This document shows positions 21,455 through 33,690 of a DNA stretch of 64,000 bases, piece by piece. A program made the translations under genes and the position numbers. Under the pieces are notes generated by a model. It saw only the letters and a list, made by a program, of their open reading frames with translations. It did no database searches and was not told where the DNA came from. The stretch comes from Platerodrilus igneus (Eukaryota > Arthropoda > Insecta > Coleoptera > Lycidae), in the NCBI GenBank assembly GCA_036346225.1, contig JARFIW010001342.1, forward strand, positions 62,001-126,000. The letters run 5' to 3'. How positions within the stretch are numbered: the first letter of the stretch is position 1; each line of letters begins with the position of its first letter.

Positions 21455-21802
21455 ATCTATAATAATAATACTATCCTAACTTTATACAATATTGAAAAAA
21501 GAACGTATAAACAAACAACAAACAGTGAAAGTTGAGGTTAGAACTATGATATTTCGTAGGCCGGCCGCTGTTTCGTATACGTAAAGAGAAATTCGCACGC
21601 CAACAAGCAGACGATGTAATTTTCGTATGCGAACATTCATCCGCCCGCTCAAGAATCGACTTTGTATCTTTTTGTACGAAGTGATAAACTTTTCGTATAC
21701 GAAAATAACTCGAGAATTGAAGCCCAGACATTAGGACGATTACAACTAATTGAAAGAGATTATTTTTAGTATAATAAGATAATAATAATTATTATATATT
21801 AT

Positions 21803-22345
21803 TGTAGGGTGCTACTATTAACGCGTTTCATCAATTTAAAACAAGTAATAACAAAGATCTTTATTACTCACTGTTCACAAGTCTAATTAACAGTATATGC
21901 CTTATTTATAGGTGTTTTCAGTCCAATTAACAACGAAGCACTATCACGCTAATGCTATTTACAAGCACCAATATCTTCTTAAACTAATTTCTTAACTACA
22001 AGTTTTCTTAACAATACTAAACTATAATTTATTTATTACACTTTTGTTTATTTATGTATTTTACAAGCTGGTGGTACAATATACACGTTCACATAACACA
22101 AATTTATATTTGCTCTTAGACTTCCAAAAGTTTAACTAATTACTTTACACGATATAATTTATATTCGACATTTAGATATAGACTAACTCTGTACTTCATC
22201 AGCGGTCTTATATATACATATATACCCTGAATTAAATGGATGATTCATACTCTGTTATATGCTAGAAGGTTCGGGGCCTCTGTAGTATATACATTGCTTA
22301 TGGCGCTTGTGTGTTTGACGGGTTACCTAATAGTAACTCGTAACA
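21803..22345 (-). mobile_element. Solo LTR of the Gypsy-2 family (segment A)
   Basis: TG...CA borders with target duplication TTAT (21799-21802, 22346-22349). The minus strand is similar along its length to the 5' LTR of Gypsy-2 (59830-60376), for example the phrases CTATTAGG-AACCCGTCAAAC and AAGGCATATACTGTTAATTAG. No internal sequence is present, so the two LTRs recombined. Segment B has the same solo LTR at the same place, so insertion came before the duplication. Confidence 0.88.
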
Positions 22346-22349
22346 TTAT

Positions 22350-23099
22350 TATACCATTGCGGACGCTTTTGGCAGACATGGCCTAAGCTGCAAGCTAAGT
22401 GCCGCTCATTTTTCACGCCATTCATCAGTTAACAATTTTATTAAACGCAGTCTGTCCACAGCCCAAATTCCATGTTCTTTAGAACCATTAGGCATCAGTC
22501 GGGATTATGGTAAACGTCTTGACGGTATGACGCTTATCCCCTGTAAGTGTGATAAAGCGGTTGTATGGGACTTCACGTGCATTGATACTTGGGCCCCTTC
22601 ACACGTCAGATCCACTTCTACCTCTGCCAGTGCCGCAGCGATATATGGAGAAGAAAATAAAATATCAAAATATAAACAATTAGAAAACACCTATATTTTT
22701 GTACCGATAGCAATTGAAACTTCTGGTGTTTTCGGTCCTATAAATTTGAAACTTATTAAAAGAATAAGCAAAAAAAAAATCCTTTGAAAATAACGACCCA
22801 AGGGCCACCTCATTTTCCTCCAAAACATCAGCATTGCCATTCAAAGAGGCAACGCCGCTTCTTTCTTAGGAACTTTCCCTTCCACTCATTCACTTGATGA
22901 AATATTTACGACCACAAAAATAAATAAATTCACATTCAAAAATCAATCTTGCAACAACAAACCCAACTACATACCTAATCTTCATTCACCTAAATAATCA
23001 ATTCCCATCCAAACCTAATTTTCTACTTGCACTGGCCCATCAAACAATGAGTCAGAATATCCAAACAATACCACCCAATACCACACGAATCCAACCAAC
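22350..23099. other. Spacer shared by segments A and B, no gene recognised
   Basis: Collinear with 36409-37155. It includes a moderately GC-richer stretch (22360-22640), similar between the two copies but with stops and indels in all frames, and then an AC-rich stretch. It may be old repeat sequence. I see no promoter, RNA gene or coding region. Confidence 0.45.
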
Positions 23100-23103
23100 A
23101 CTA

Positions 23104-24762
23104 TGTAACATACTGTTTTAGTACAGTCGGTTATGTAAAAAAAACTCTATTATTTCTCAAATTGGTTTATTTTCTAGTTTAATTTTAGCGTCCCAATTAT
23201 TAGAATAACGGTTTTGTAGCATAAATATGTCTGCAATTTTAAACGGCTTCAAAAGCTCCGTTCCCAGGTGGCCAGAGCAGGGTTCTTGGAAAATATAATC
23301 CAAAGATTTAATTAACATTCCCAAGGTACGAAGCTTCACTTGAAAGGTACTTAACGTGTCAAATTAGTAATAGCTACTAATAGATGTCAATCAAGTAGCT
23401 AAGACCCTAGTTATGTATAAAGCAGCCCGAGTTGTCTGAATAACTTTCAATTAGTTTGGGTACTTAACTAAAATTATAGTTTCGGAGTTTTCTTGTGAGG
23501 GAGATTTTGGTTATCCTAAAGCAATTGTTAGTTTTAATTAACTTTTAAGATTTATGACAGGCTTAACCTTTTCGATTATGAGAGCTAAACTGGACTGGGT
23601 ATTTTCAATTAACTTAAAGGTATATAAGGAGTTCGGCGTGGGATGGAAGGGGCTTTTTTTCGATACTTTTGACAGACAGGTGGTTTATTTCTGTACTTCT
23701 GAAAGTAAAGTGATGTGGGTTTTTTTATTTTATTCTGAGTAAGTACCTTCCCAGATACTAAAACAGAGTGTATGGTATTTTTTTAAATAATGAACTTAAG
23801 GATTGTGTTATGAATTATGTATTCGTAATTGTTTAACTAAATTGTGCCGACGTTTTGTAAAAATACCGACGTTCAGATTAAAACTCTGAGTTAGGGCTTA
23901 AGTTGAACGCGTTGAAATTTTATTCCCTGTGTACTTATTTAGGCAGACAGGGAGGCTTCAGCAGAGTACACCGCTTCATTGTTATTTCGACGGTAGCCTG
24001 GGGGCTCACGCAATAGCTTAGCAACAAAACCTACCTGATTACGCAATAAGCAGGTCGGGTATAGTAGTAAAGGACTCCCGTAGTGATAATCTTTGTTGTA
24101 CTTGAACGAGTTCCGTTACAGTAATAGTTGACCGGTGAAAAGGTCGTTTCATGTTCTGCTAGTTGGAGACACCCTTGTTAACTGAGAGCGTGGGTCACAG
24201 TAGGTAACCTTATTAGAATACTGTATATATAATTAATTATTGTATTTGGGTGTTTGAGCCCGAAATTGTTTCTTATATCCTTAAAAAGTAGACTAGTCCT
24301 AAGGAATTTAGACATTAATTTTGTTTAGTCATATAGTGTGTAGCTACCCGGGGACTATAAAGCTCCACAGTAGTACAGTGTTAAAATTTTCTGCGTGCGT
24401 ATTTGTGACAATCTTTTCCCATTCTCAAGAACAAAGTGCAATGAGCGATAATACCTTGATAAGATCCGTACGCCTTCCCCTCCCTTACGGTGGCACCCTA
24501 TTGTATATAACGGCAAATATTGTATATATTTTGTACTCATATGTCATTAGGCTAAGGTTTAATTAGTTGTACAGTTAATAAAACAATCTAAATTTATATC
24601 TTAGTGTGTTGTAGCTTAATGAACCTCACCCTCTCACCGACTGTAGCAAGCTTGCGAGGCAATGTTCCGAAACGTTTGGGTACTTTAGCTTCAGGGGTCA
24701 TGCCCTATTATTTTATTGTTAATTTGATACACTCACGAGGCAGGAATGTATAATTAGTTACA
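23104..24762 (+). mobile_element. Solo LTR, 1659 bp, family not otherwise seen in the window
   Basis: TGTAACATACTG at the start, AGTTACA at the end, and the target duplication ACTA (23100-23103, 24763-24766). Segment B lacks it: there the flanks are joined near 37150. No reading frame of note and no primer site or polypurine tract follows, so it is a solo LTR. Strand is arbitrary. Confidence 0.75.
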
Positions 24763-24766
24763 ACTA

Positions 24767-25372
24767 AAGTAAACACCCCTAAAAGGAAACGTCTATTACG
24801 CGAACTACAGACAAACCACATACATGACATTAAAATTGTGAACGAGCTTAACAAGAATAACAATGGCGGATCTCCAAAATTAACACCACATAACTTATGG
24901 GCAAACTCGTCTAACAACAAAGATGACGAAAAATACCTTTCATTTCATTACAGTTTTGGGAACAATATACCAAAACTAGAATCTAATTTAGTTAAGAAAT
25001 CGACAAACTCACTAACCCAATTATTCTTACTAACAGAACCGTTGAAGTCAAATCTAAACGATCTAAAATTAAATCAATTGAGGGAATATCTAGCAGCTCA
25101 CACTTTTGAAAATAAAATTATAAACTTGAAACCTTGAGGTTAAATTAACCGCAACAATTACTGCTATATAAATTCAATATTGCAAGTTATTATAGCTTGT
25201 CCACCTATTTGCAGTTTATTAAAAATCCTTTCCCAATACATGCCGTTTGCCTTCAAAAAGAAAATCTGTACACCCACAATTGAAAGCATGGTAAAATTTG
25301 TCTTAGAGTTTAATGATATTCCTGCAACGCCCAGATATAGACGGCATTCAAACAAAAATCAGAAAAACACTT
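24767..25372 (+). pseudogene. USP10-like retrocopy, segment A copy (truncated)
   Basis: A continuous, intronless stretch. It encodes a lysine/asparagine-rich linker and then the start of a ubiquitin C-terminal hydrolase domain. The catalytic cysteine box is visible as NRNNYCYIN (Cys codon 25162-25164), followed by ACPPICSLLK, an arrangement characteristic of USP10, a deubiquitinase. Stop codons lie just before the box (25137). Homology to segment B ends at about 25372. Lack of introns over about 1.3 kb in the sister copy suggests a processed pseudogene rather than exons of a host gene. Confidence 0.65.
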
Positions 25373-25949
25373 AATTTTCATTAATTCTTTTAAAACTTTA
25401 AAAGTATATTCTATTTACCAAAAAGTTAAGAAAGCATAATTTTACCAAAGGTGCGTCTGTTAAATATAAAGTTCAAAACATAGACACATACTCTTCTCTG
25501 TCGTTTTCCCAGACGAAAGTGTTCACGTACGTCTTTATTTAAAACACGTACAAATCGTATTACTATCTTTATCATATATATTAGTTAAGTTTTTAAATAA
25601 TCTTAAACGTATGTTTTGAATTGAGTTAGGCACCTATGACATAGAGGACTTCTTTCGTGGTTTCTACTATATACAAAGGTGAAACACTTTTCCCGCTCTG
25701 TGGTGTCAAAGCATTTTTCACAAGGGGGACGTCAGGATGAAAGGAATATTAGTTGTGACCTAAAATGTTACCTTAGAGGTATATCTGGTTGTTATCCAAG
25801 TAGTCCAGTAATAATTTTACCATCTTACTACAGAGGTCGACAAAAATGCTGTGTATATAAAATGATGTTGATGTAAGAGTCTCCAGTCGTGTTGTTCTCT
25901 TTATGGACACCCTAGGAATACATGGTTTAGATCACCTGTTGTAGTGTAC
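25373..25949. other. No gene recognised
   Basis: AT-rich sequence after the point where segment A stops matching segment B. Only short, unrelated frames (for example 25679-25876) with no domain. I see nothing in it. Confidence 0.4.
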
Positions 25950-28620
25950 AACAATGCAGGGTTCGCATTCTGGAGGTAAGCGTAATATCCCTTTAGTACA
26001 TCCGAGTCCCTTGAACTGTGGTTTCTTCAAAAGTTCAAGGTTTATTCTTGCATATTGTTTTCGTTTATTTAGCGAGACACTTCTGTATGTGTTGCGCCAT
26101 TGTTCCCATATGAGGTTTTTAGGTCCGGCTGTATTTCAGTGTTGTATATTGAATTCTTAAGGAATGTGTTGTTCTCTGCCCTGTTTGGCTAGTGTATTGC
26201 AACTTCGTTGCCTTTAATTCCTGCATGGTCGAGTACCCACTACAGCATGATATTCATATTGGTTTGTGTGCCTCAAGGATTTTCTACCTAATATCCAAAG
26301 TAGTGTGATTCGTTTTGGCACTCAAACTAATAAGATGAAATAATAACTTAGACTTTTATGTAAAGCCCGAATAATTGAAAGATGGAAAATATAAGGTCCC
26401 AGATGGGATTTGAACCTTTGCATAAGAGCCTAAGTTATTATTACATCTTATTCACTATAATAAGTTAGTATTTATCAACTTACCTAGTGTAATCAATTTA
26501 TCTAATATATGTTAGGAGCACTGGGCTCAGCGCAGTTCTTCCTGGATCTGTTGGGGGCCTTTCAACTCGCCAGTGTTGGGGGATCGAATTTAGAGTCTTC
26601 TATTACTGATAAGTTGTACCACACTTCTAATTAGGTCTGGATTTAGAACCAGTTCCTTACAGTTTTGAGTAAGTGTGATGTTAACTTTATCGTAAGCGGC
26701 CACTCTATCTATAAATATGCAGATTGTTTTCAGGTTGAAGGTAAATGCTTTATATATTTCAGTCGGAAGATACACGATGCTGTATACCGTACCCCTTCCT
26801 TTCCTGAATCCATTCTGTAGATCATGGTACATATTAAGATGTTTCAGAAGGTATTCCATTCTTGGTTTGATTATGGTTTCATACACTTTACTGACACATG
26901 AGCATGGTATTATTGGCAATAACTCTCATAGTTATTAAGGACGCATCCCTGCATTCAGTATTGGTGCTGCTATATGAGGTTCCACTCATTGAGAATTTGT
27001 GCCTGATTGTATAAGAATCCGTTGAAAGCTTCACCAGCTTACTTTTCATATTATCTGACACATGTTGTATTATTTAGTATGTAATCTGGTCTCTTATGGG
27101 TGTTGTGTTCCTTTTATTTTGAATCACCGTTTCTAGCTCGTCTGCATTTATGGGTCTGGATGAGTTGCACTTACTATATTCTAGCTCATACTCATCATTA
27201 TAGGGGACGTGAATGTACGGAGTGGTTAGTTTGTCTAATACGTCCTTATCGTTTATTGTGGAGTGATGTGGATCAGGTTCTTGTAGAACGTTTGTGTATT
27301 TTTTAATTACATTCCATATTTGTACTATGGAAATATTTCTCGTTGAACTCCTTAAAGCCATTTTTTGTCTCGGTATTCTCCTGGTTTGGGCTGCTATTTT
27401 CTTGTATTTAATGTAATTATCCTGACGAGTTAGGCATATGTTTCCGTAATGCAGCACTTCTGTGTTTGCAGGCATCATTGCAAGATTGATCCCACCATGT
27501 GGGTTCCCTGAGTTTTTCGTCCCCTCTGTGTTTGATTTAGCTTTTGGTATTGCCGCATCTGCCCCCACCCCCTTCAATTTTTCTACCCACTGTTCATAAT
27601 TGCCAACTTGTGTAGTCTTTTCTATTAAATTTCTAAAACTCTCCCAACTAGCAGCTTTTGTTTTGTATCTAGCCATAGGTAGTAATTTGTTTTGGAAAGT
27701 TATGGTGTACACTATTGGTAAGTGGTTGCCATTCTGAATGGCTGTAATACATTCCATTATGTTTGTATGGCAATGTCATATGTGGTTATAGTCAAGCCTG
27801 AGCAGGTTTGATTCTGTCTAGGTCTAGTTATTCGTGTAGGTCTCCTGTCATTTGCAAATATAAGGTTATGCGATTTTAATGCCTCCAACAGCTTAGTGCC
27901 ATTTCTATTTTCCTATCTGACCTATAGGCTTAATGTTGCGAATTCATATCATCCACCATAACAAACGGTGCATGCCTTCACCTTCTGCATATCTCTCTAT
28001 AATTATCACCTGGTGGGCATATATCTGGAAGGCAGTATACATTTAGAATTGTCAAAGTATTCATTTTAATTGCTGTTTATTGTAATCTAGCTGGCAATTT
28101 CGTGGCGCATTGTATTGTGGTGTAAGATATAACCTTATTAATTTGGTATGCAATACATACTCTAACGTTATCTCTGTCCTACCTGATGAATGTTCAGAAA
28201 TGGATTTTAAAATTATAAATTGCTTTTAGCAAGGTCTAGTTTAGTAATCCAATGTCAGGGTTTTTTTGTTGTATTAGGACCATTAAGTCCATGTAATTGC
28301 TGTTGACACTGTTTACATTCATTGAATGAGTTTTAGTCTATTATCAGTATGCACTCTCTGCGTCGAAGGTCTTCGTATCAGTCACCGTTGCCTATATTGT
28401 TATTAAACGTATCTCCAAGGAAATAGTTAAGTGTGTTACGTATGCCAGTTGAATCTTTTGCTCGTATAGGTTCTTTGTCCTCAGCAGAACGTGTAGCCGT
28501 CTTCTTAATTTCTTCCATCACCATATCCCTCACTTCTACATCTGTGCCTGCTTTGTTGTTACGTGTCATCACTGCATGAAATATTTTCATTTGTACGTAA
28601 TTAATTCATACACTTATTGC
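25950..28620 (-). pseudogene. I-like non-LTR retrotransposon remnant
   Basis: Minus-strand remnants in the order endonuclease, reverse transcriptase, RNase H. The endonuclease begins near 28330 and continues with a DDMNSQH-like segment and NGNHLPIVYT (about 27740). A linker with KTKAASWESFRNLIEK follows. The reverse transcriptase is seen as NGFRKGRGT, a DRVAAYDKV segment (26700s) and a TALSPVL segment near 26550. Near 26220 a segment reading DHAGIKGNEVA is typical of RNase H in the I clade. The open stretches 27757-27074 and 26919-26590 are the best preserved. A 70-codon frame at 28590-28378 may be the end of ORF1. All parts carry stops. Neither end nor a target duplication could be fixed. 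Confidence 0.62.
26332..26452 (-). repeat. Short inverted repeat with B-box-like sequence
   Basis: AATAATAACTTAG at the left and CTAAGTTATTATT at the right are complementary, about 120 bases apart. On the minus strand the middle contains GGTTCAAATCCCA, which fits a Pol III B box. It may be a tRNA-like hairpin or small SINE inside the I-like remnant. No cloverleaf can be folded with confidence. Confidence 0.35.
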
Positions 28621-29081
28621 GTTCTTTTTACGATCATATGAGTATTCATTAACAATTTCAATCGCTTTCTCAATTTAAATAGTTGCTTATTCATCACCCT
28701 GTACGTTTTTATTAGTATATGTAATTATAATTTAAAGTGTTGCAATCTATTTTATTTGGCCATAGTGTTTAAATGTAATATTCGAATATCGTTACATATG
28801 TTTCTGGAAATTGTACAATGGATTTATGTAGGTGTTTTATACAAGGTTATCTCTGGCTTGTTTATCGCTATTTCGTATCTAATATAAATTATTAATCGGT
28901 ATGGTACATTTTTTATAATTTTATGCTGAAAGTTAAGCAACACATCCTACAGGTACTGAATATCCCCTTGGATTTAAAGTATACTTTAGACATGTGTTTT
29001 AAAATGCTACAACCTGTTGTTGTACGGAATGAGACGTTAATTGGGTTTTCCTTTATTCAGAGTAGTTCACTTGCAAGAACG
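28621..29081. other. No gene recognised
   Basis: AT-rich stretch between the I-like remnant and the solo LTR. It has no coding or RNA signature that I can support. Confidence 0.35.
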
Positions 29082-29700
29082 TGTTACAACCCCGTATCGC
29101 GTGTTCAGAGCCACTACCACAGTTGGCAACACTGGTACTATCCACGTTCACATTATTGCACAACAAAGATATTACGACATAACTGCGTTTCAAATTGTAT
29201 CACATGCCAAATATGTTTACAATGATACAAGTTGCACCTTAAATAAGATAAAAGGGCTCACTTAAAAATGTGGAACGCTTCACGATTTTGCGGTCATCCT
29301 TACGCAGGAGACATGCAGATTTCCGGGTATCTCGTTTTGGCGTGGGTTACGTTATGCCATCGTTGAATCCAGATTTAGCGTCTTCCCTCTTCTTTGTTCG
29401 TAGATAGAACGAAGAAATAAAGGTGAAGGCAAAGATAAAGCAAGATAAAGAGGAAACTTACATTCTGAAAGAGAAAAGACAAAGGAACGACACAGGCAAA
29501 CGTCACCGTTCGACGTCTTATTGGCTAATAATAACGTGTCACACATCGCGCACTTGCGCCATCACTCCGCGTCCGCGCATTCCTTTTGCTCAAACGCAAA
29601 TGTCCAAAATGACGGAAATGCACAAGTCTATTTTAAAAATAATGTCAGGAATTCACTCACAAGTTTAAAAGTGTACATCTCCAAATTTGGAATGTAACCA
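29082..29700 (-). mobile_element. Solo LTR of the 0.6-kb family (copy 3, diverged)
   Basis: The minus strand is similar to the solo LTRs at 37161-37752 and 37904-38529. Shared phrases include GAATTC near the start, TCTTTCAGAATGTAAGTTTCC, and the GCCAACTGTGGTAGTGGCTCT segment near the end. Borders TGTTACA and TGTAACCA are approximate and no target duplication was found, so this is the oldest copy of the family here. Confidence 0.55.
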
Positions 29701-31261
29701 ATGAAGCCATAAGTTAATTGTAAAATGAATACATCTCATCAATTCTTCTTTAAGAAACAGTTTTAGTTTCGTTTGTGTAAAATTAGAAAAACATGATTAC
29801 TTTTAAAAAGATGGCAATTCTTATACTTAGAAGTGAGACTTAACACATTTTAGTTGAAGATAAATAAATTCAGTTACTACTAATGCCATGTGTTCCACCA
29901 AATGTCAACCACAAAAAGTTGTTGTGCCCAAACAATGAGTTGGCTGGACTTACAAGATCACGCCGTGATAAAATTAAAAACCGGAATATCATACCAAGCT
30001 GTAAAACTTGCTGCTTTTTCCCTGCATCGTTTAATAACGGATCAGTAAATTAAATTGAGTCTGGATTGTCTTGGTCGTTTTTCAGATTATTCATCGTGCA
30101 GCTGGAGATGGTACGGGATTCAAAAAGGAATTTACCGCTCTTCAGTCGTCGGAAATGTTACAGGGATAGTTGTTATTGGTTCGGTATTTATTAGACAATA
30201 GATCGGCATTAACTGTCCTATAAATTTGCTTATATAATTTTTTTTGGAGTCGCCCTACTGTTAAGGTGCGATATTTGTATATCATTCTGTGTCGCTGCAG
30301 CGAAACGCATTTAGGTCTATAGATGGGTCTTTCTTTGTATATCTGTTGCTTATTGTGTAAGTATATACATTTTCCAATGAATATTTTACATGTGTAAAGA
30401 TTTAAAAATCGTGGAAAACACAGGACTAAAAACAGTCCACTATTCATAGTTTTATTTAATATTTGCTCTAGGTATATGTTAGAATTGAAGTAGAAAATTA
30501 ATTAAGGTTAATTAAAGAAGGGTATAAATTATTTTGTGTCGATTTTTATCCTGTATAATTTCTCTGAATTGTTCTGGATAAATGTTCTTTTTGAGTTGAT
30601 TTTTCTTTTATAATATGTTGTATTCTTATGGTTTTGTAAATAAACAGTCTTTCTTGTTGGCTTTTGCTTTCTTTGTGACCCACTCCACTCTACAACTTTC
30701 TAACTAGCATAGCATTCTTTGGATTCCTTTTTGTTGCGGTACTTGGTGCGGGTGATTTTCTTCGCTTACTTTACTTTTTTCTTGTTTGCACGGAATACCA
30801 TTCATCGTAGCTATCATAACATATTATCAGGCGCTCTGGAGGTTTTCCCTGGGGGTCCAACAGGCCTCCAGTATTTTAAAACTTGGTGGTTTCTACTCTA
30901 TACGTTTGTGAGTGGAAAGGAAAAAGTATAGCAGTATCTAAGCAGCAAGCAGTGCAGTAAAAATAAGGTACTCACCCACCAGGCTAGTTTTACTCAGGTG
31001 TATCTTTAAACTCAAAATAGTTTTTAAATTATTATGGATATGATTTAGCAGCTGTGTTCTAACCCAATATCGAAAACACTCAAATTCTAACTACAAAAGT
31101 CGTTAAGTATAACCTGTCAGCATTCTTAAAGCCTGCCAGATAGTTCTTTGAAGCTTGCTGTAATATCTGTTCAGCATTATTTACCACCATTTGTAGTATT
31201 TACGTCACTTTATTAATAGTTTGACGTTATTGGTTTTTGCAATATCTCTCTAAACATTTAG
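29701..31261. other. No gene recognised
   Basis: About 1.6 kb of AT-rich sequence with only short frames (for example 30142-30447 minus) that show no domain or family. It ends where homology to segment A begins. Confidence 0.35.
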
Positions 31262-32151
31262 TAGCAGGTATTGATGATTTCACGAGCAAATGTGGGATTC
31301 CGGCGCATACAGCCACTCAGAATAGGAAATTTTTCTTTTAATCACCAAATGGCATAAATTGCACACTCAATAACTCTCCGAGTTTTTTAATGAGATTTCG
31401 CAAGTCTCTGTTGAGATGGATGATTAATATTTTGAATTACTGGTGGAATGAGTCAAGATTTTACAGGGTAAATAGAGTCTACCAGTAAAACTCCACCAGC
31501 AAGAGGTCTCCAACCAGCTTCTAGTCTGTTGTATAATTCACGTAACCGCAAAACTCCTGTATCACTAACCCTCCCAGGCCAATTTGCACATACATAATAA
31601 TGTTGTAAATTTGGTCCGTATACAAGCATTACGTTTAAGGAATGTTTTCGATACGATCTACAAAAGCTGGTTCAAATGCAATAGGAGCATCAACTTCTAT
31701 TAACGTTCCATCCATTACCCCACATACCAAAGGCATATCTCCAAACTCACTAAATTTAACCATCTCTTCTGCTCATTCATTTGACACCTCACCACATCCT
31801 TAAGAAGTACATTATTTATAGCTGTGACAAATTTTTGCACAACTCAACAAACTATCCCTTTTCAAACTCCATGCATATCACTTTCACAATGGTACTGAGC
31901 ACCACTTCCTAGCCGGTGGAGAGCAATTCGAACTTGTTGCTTTGGAGACGGTGAATGATTTCTTGCAGTTTAATGTTCCAATGTGTTACTGATATTATTA
32001 ACACAGACATAAAAGTTTCGAGGTCTAGCTGAAATCTCTCATTGAATTCATATGTATTTTCCATGTAGTTGTAAGCTATTCTCGGTCGAAAAATCCTTGG
32101 ACGATGAACATTAAACTGCTCTTCATCACTGCCGATGTCACTATCTCCCAT
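31262..32151 (-). pseudogene. HARBI1 transposase remnant, segment B copy
   Basis: Same gene as at 11378-12136, without the piggyBac-like insertion: TTAA at 31387-31390 is intact. The open part 32151-31909 starts at ATG and contains FRPRIAYNYMENTYEFNERF. Downstream frames are destroyed by indels. The left part of the Harbinger element is missing, because homology stops at 31262. The right terminal repeat ends at 32477 (GAAACAGGGCCC). Confidence 0.72.
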
Positions 32152-32477
32152 TTTATTTTGTTTTATACTGTTTTGTACAGAATATTATTTTATACATTTT
32201 TCTCTAAACCGTTAACTTTATTTGATCTAATACAATTAATTATTAGACTAAGCATGCTAATGAAATAAATATAATAAATATTATAAGTAAGTTTCATTAG
32301 TTGCATTGGTTTATGATACAGTTTACCTTCAGCACTAATAATATTAAATAGGTAATCATTTTAAGTATTCCACTATTATTAGGCAAATTTTTATCAAACT
32401 GAACAGTAATAATATTAAGTAATATTATAAGATAATCACTAATACTATTAGTGAATGAGTTTTATGAAACAGGGCCC

Positions 32478-32937
32478 AGGTAATACATGTACGCCGAACT
32501 TCAAAAGCTCATTTAGGAATTCAATGTTGTGTGTGTATCTTCGAAATTTTAAAGTTCCGAATTCAGATTTCTATTCATTATAAACAAAAAAGCGTACTAC
32601 GAAAAATGTGTGCCTATTAAGAAAATGTTATGGGGCTTTAAACTTTCAATATTTGTATAATTAAATATTTTTTTTATTCATTTTAAATTTAAATGTGTGA
32701 ATCACAAATGTGAATAACAATTCGTCAAAATATTTACAAAATACATAATTTAATAGAAATGGTATTAAGTAGTTTTTTTCTTGAAGTAGGGCGAATTAGA
32801 TATTTATTGATATATAAATTCCAAGCTTCCCCACAAATTTCTATTTCAAGTGATTTATGTTTTGTTACACTTAGCAACATTGTCGAGTTTTATTTATTAT
32901 GTCAATTAGGCATACATAAATGAATAAAACTTCAAAA
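32478..32937. other. AT-rich spacer of segment B
   Basis: Matches 12453-12930 of segment A. No gene is seen. Confidence 0.45.
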
Positions 32938-33035
32938 TATTACTGGTATGTGATATTGTCAGAGGTTTTCACGGCCGGAGTCATTATAATTATTTATGGT
33001 TCCGGGTTGGGACCGTGTCATTTTATAAGTTAAAG

Positions 33036-33078
33036 TCGACGTTTCGCCCACTTTTGTAAGGGGCTTCATCAGGACAAT
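33036..33078 (-). ncRNA. Hammerhead-ribozyme-like motif, left end of the Penelope fragment
   Basis: On the minus strand CTGATGA (33066-33072) and GAAA (33042-33045) enclose a GCCC...GGGC stem. They are followed by CGTC, where cleavage would occur. Stem III is reduced to the palindrome ACGT, as in Penelope hammerheads thought to act as dimers. The partner motif is at 33691-33740 on the other strand. Confidence 0.6.
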
Positions 33079-33302
33079 AAAATTTTTTTTTTTTTAAGGT
33101 TAGAATGATAATATTAAATAGACAAGTTAAAATGTAAAGAGAAGAGTTACTTCTGAACTAGCAGACTCACTAGCCCATTCATAGCCAAAAGGTGTCTTGT
33201 GGCGAAATAACTGGTGAAAATGGCGAAAGTAGTGGTTTATATAGGGCGAGAAGTTGATGCATGAGTGATCATACATAGAGAGGAGTGTTGTAGTGAATCA
33301 GT

Positions 33303-33690
33303 TTACGTCACGGTTCCGCTGTTGTGAACATAGGCTTGTTTTCCAAATAGGGAAAGGTAGTAACCATCGTCTTTGTTTAGATTATTAGAATTTATATTGA
33401 TTTCTATGGATTCTCTAATTTTTCTATTGTAGGAAAATGGAATTCTGGCAATTAGTTTCGTCTTGTCAAAGTTGATGGTATGGCCTGTTTCATGTTGGTG
33501 TTCGGCCACCGCTGAGCGATTGTACTGGCTTGTTCTTAAGCATTGCTTATGCTCGTTTAGTCTAGTCTGTACTGACCGTCCTGTTTCTCCTATGTATACT
33601 AAACCGCAACTGCAAGGTATACTATATACGCCTGGGGCTTTAAGACTATTTTCGGAATCTTTTGGGGTTGGTAGTATTTGTGAAATATTT
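33303..33690 (-). pseudogene. GIY-YIG endonuclease domain of the Penelope element
   Basis: The minus strand shows PCSCGLVYIGETGRSV, the GIY-YIG catalytic start (variant VYIG), then NEHKQC and the AEHQHETGH segment, ending in a stop at 33303. In Penelope-like elements this C-terminal nuclease opens the target DNA for the reverse transcriptase. The domain looks uninterrupted from about 33630 to its stop, but the upstream reverse transcriptase is missing, so the copy is dead. Confidence 0.85.

Larger units (their letters stand above)
13947..21724. mobile_element. Harb-2: PIF/Harbinger transposon split by RTE-1
   Basis: The target duplication is CAG (13944-13946, 21725-21727), and segment B has the uninterrupted site near 34811. 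Terminal inverted repeats begin CGTTTCAATTCTCGAG on the left and, reading inward, GGCTTCAATTCTCGAG on the right. Both ends carry the palindrome TTCGTATACGAA (13977-13988, 14007-14018, 21692-21703) and near copies, likely transposase-binding sites. Without RTE-1 the element is about 3.1 kb, the usual Harbinger size. It holds a plus-strand Myb-like gene and a minus-strand four-exon HARBI1 gene meeting tail to tail. Both are broken by single-base indels. Confidence 0.9.
1223..25372 (+). repeat. Paralogous segment A
   Basis: After removing insertions, this region is collinear with 31262 to about 38980 (segment B) in the same orientation. The shared content, in order, is the right part of a Harbinger element, an unidentified AT-rich spacer, a solo LTR (21803-22345), another spacer and a USP10-like retrocopy. 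Insertions private to A are the piggyBac-like element (with Gypsy-1), Harb-2 (with RTE-1) and the solo LTR at 23104-24762. The intact joins in B act as empty sites that confirm each boundary. Confidence 0.8.
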
